Of a DNA stretch of 33,954 nt, positions 32,917 to 33,954 are shown piece by piece. Below the pieces are notes generated by a model. That model was given only the letters and a program-made list of their open reading frames with translations. It was not told the origin of the DNA and made no database searches. Numbering within the stretch: the stretch's first letter is position 1; every line of letters starts with the position of its first letter. The stretch comes from Pirellula sp. GTDB taxonomy: Bacteria; Planctomycetota; Planctomycetia; Pirellulales; Pirellulaceae. The position numbers were made by a program, and so were the translations under genes. The DNA is taken from assembly GCA_021300015.1 (NCBI GenBank), contig JAJTFB010000043.1, positions 1 to 33,954 of the forward strand, given 5' to 3'.

Positions 32917-33954
32917 GTCTCCTCACCGGTTGCCTCTTGATCTGGCTCATGATCTGGCAACCCGTCGCTTGGCGCCCTAGCAATCTTTCTCTGCGTAAGC
33001 TATCTCTGAGTAACATCGTTGTTGGTGGCTTGTTAGCCTTGATCAGCCTCGGTGGGAACTCTTGCGCCGTCGCTGCTGGACCAATTGCTGCTGGACCAAT
33101 TGCTGCTGGACCAATTGCTGCAGGAACGGTTGCTGCTGGGCCGGGTCGTAAGATCCGGCACGTGCTCTTCTACGACGGTCAACCCCGAGAGTTCTCGGTC
33201 TACCTTCCTGCCGCTTGCAAGAGCGACGAACAAGCCACCGGATTCCCGGTCGTCTTTGCCTTCCACGGCGTGATGATGAACGGCGAGACCATGGCCAAGA
33301 TGACCCTACTGCACGAACTCGGGAACCGATGCAACTTCATCGTCGTGTACCCCGATGGAGATGGGCATGGGATCCTGCGAACCTGGAACTCCGGTGGCCG
33401 CTCGGGCCGACTCGAAAGGATCGCCGAAGACGATGTCGGGTTTGTCCGTTGCGTCATCGGCCAACTTCAAAATCGCTACCCCATCGATCCGAAACGCATC
33501 CATGCGACCGGTTTTTCCAACGGTGCGATGCTCTGCTACCGATTGGCGGTCGAAGCCCCCGAAATCTTCGCGTCGATCGCGCCGATCGCCGGAACACTGG
33601 CCGTACCGGTGCGCAACGCCTCGCGCTTTGTCCCGACGCTCCACATCCATGGCACCGAGGACAAAGTGGTGGCTTGGGAGGGTCCGAATCTAAAAACCCC
33701 GAAGAACCTTGAGTTTCTAAGCGTTCCGCAAACGCTCGAGACCTGGAAAAAACTCCTCTCGGCTTCCGGCACCCAAGTTACCGATCACCCAACGCTTATC
33801 TGCCGCGCCGAGAAATGGCCAGATCGCAAAGCCGACGGCACAAGGATCGAAGTCCAACGCTTCGGGCTCGACCCGGAGTCGGAAATTCCTGACCTACAGT
33901 TCGTGCGGGTCATCGGTGGCGGACACACTTGGCCCGGCGGCGAGAATCGCGAAT
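32880..33954 (+). CDS. Secreted esterase, PHB-depolymerase/feruloyl-esterase-like (LpqC family), cut by window end
   Basis: The frame is open from ATG 32880 to the end of the window (358 residues seen, no stop). ATG 32949 is an alternative start. An N-terminal signal/membrane region of ~70 residues (NIVVGGLLALISLGGNSCAVAA) is followed by five AAGPx repeats. The alpha/beta hydrolase domain then shows FHGVMMNG (oxyanion hole), GFSNGAM with S213 as nucleophile, HIHGTEDKVV (acid) and VIGGGHTWPGG (His). These match the LpqC/PHB-depolymerase group of secreted esterases that act on polyesters, feruloyl esters or similar. The substrate cannot be told. The start overlaps the small membrane protein, so the three genes may form one transcript. 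Confidence 0.88.
   Translation, partial: MDAITYQGFGSLGLLTGCLLIWLMIWQPVAWRPSNLSLRKLSLSNIVVGGLLALISLGGNSCAVAAGPIAAGPIAAGPIAAGTVAAGPGRKIRHVLFYDGQPREFSVYLPAACKSDEQATGFPVVFAFHGVMMNGETMAKMTLLHELGNRCNFIVVYPDGDGHGILRTWNSGGRSGRLERIAEDDVGFVRCVIGQLQNRYPIDPKRIHATGFSNGAMLCYRLAVEAPEIFASIAPIAGTLAVPVRNASRFVPTLHIHGTEDKVVAWEGPNLKTPKNLEFLSVPQTLETWKKLLSASGTQVTDHPTLICRAEKWPDRKADGTRIEVQRFGLDPESEIPDLQFVRVIGGGHTWPGGENRE
33072..33146 (+). repeat. 15-bp tandem repeat, three perfect plus two diverged copies, coding
   Basis: GCTGCTGGACCAATT occurs exactly at 33072-33086, 33087-33101 and 33102-33116. Variants lie at 33117-33131 and 33132-33146. It encodes AAGPI repeats directly after the signal region of the secreted esterase and may act as a flexible linker whose length can change by slippage. 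Confidence 0.92.

Overview
The window looks like a chromosome segment of a planctomycete, probably a Pirellula/Rhodopirellula relative. This is inferred from protein flavour: a membrane Ser/Thr kinase with a Cache-like sensor, an AP2-like protein, an AsmA-like protein, a B. subtilis-type SdhCAB, Bpt after AroF, and few strong Shine-Dalgarno sequences. No rRNA or marker gene is present to prove it. No tRNA, rRNA, CRISPR array, IS element or transposase was seen.

Layout. (1) 1-7501, all on +: a defence-like or horizontally acquired block, AT-richer than the rest at about 1639-6490. It holds the C-terminal half of a restriction/methylation enzyme, an unrecognised 981-residue protein with metallopeptidase-like motifs, a small beta-rich protein, a ComEC-like metallo-beta-lactamase-fold hydrolase and an EVE-like/HNH endonuclease. 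The last three are tightly packed. (2) 7906-10461, -: clpB, which lacks about 27 residues of its first AAA+ module, including sensor 1 and the arginine fingers. (3) 10642-14140, +: promoter and terminator-like leader, aroF, bpt and an AsmA-like membrane protein. (4) 14340-17725, +: membrane Ser/Thr kinase and a YmdB-family phosphodiesterase. (5) 17726-18212: gene-free stretch with a composite repeat (octamers, twelve in-register heptamers, inverted octamers) and a long hairpin. (6) 18213-19945, -: HEAT-repeat protein and histone-deacetylase-family enzyme. (7) 20022-24178, +: secreted alpha/beta hydrolase, His-rich lipoprotein, pabB with a textbook terminator hairpin inside its first codons, and an AP2-like protein. 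(8) 24185-31429, -: apparent operon sdhC-sdhA-sdhB, a D-2-hydroxyacid dehydrogenase (FAD plus Fe-S) and a hotdog thioesterase. (9) 31861-end, +: a strong promoter, an MreC-like coiled-coil membrane protein, a 58-residue membrane protein and a secreted PHB-depolymerase-like esterase cut by the window end.

Functional threads: aroF makes the shikimate precursor and pabB diverts chorismate to folate. The sdh operon couples succinate oxidation, and probably D-2-hydroxyacid oxidation, to the membrane electron carrier pool. ClpB and Bpt are proteostasis factors. The best candidates for something new are the defence-like cluster, the ClpB internal deletion, the terminator inside pabB, and the composite repeat at 17757-17992. 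The genome also shows many small perfect tandem duplications (9-18 bp), mostly in spacers and protein N-termini.
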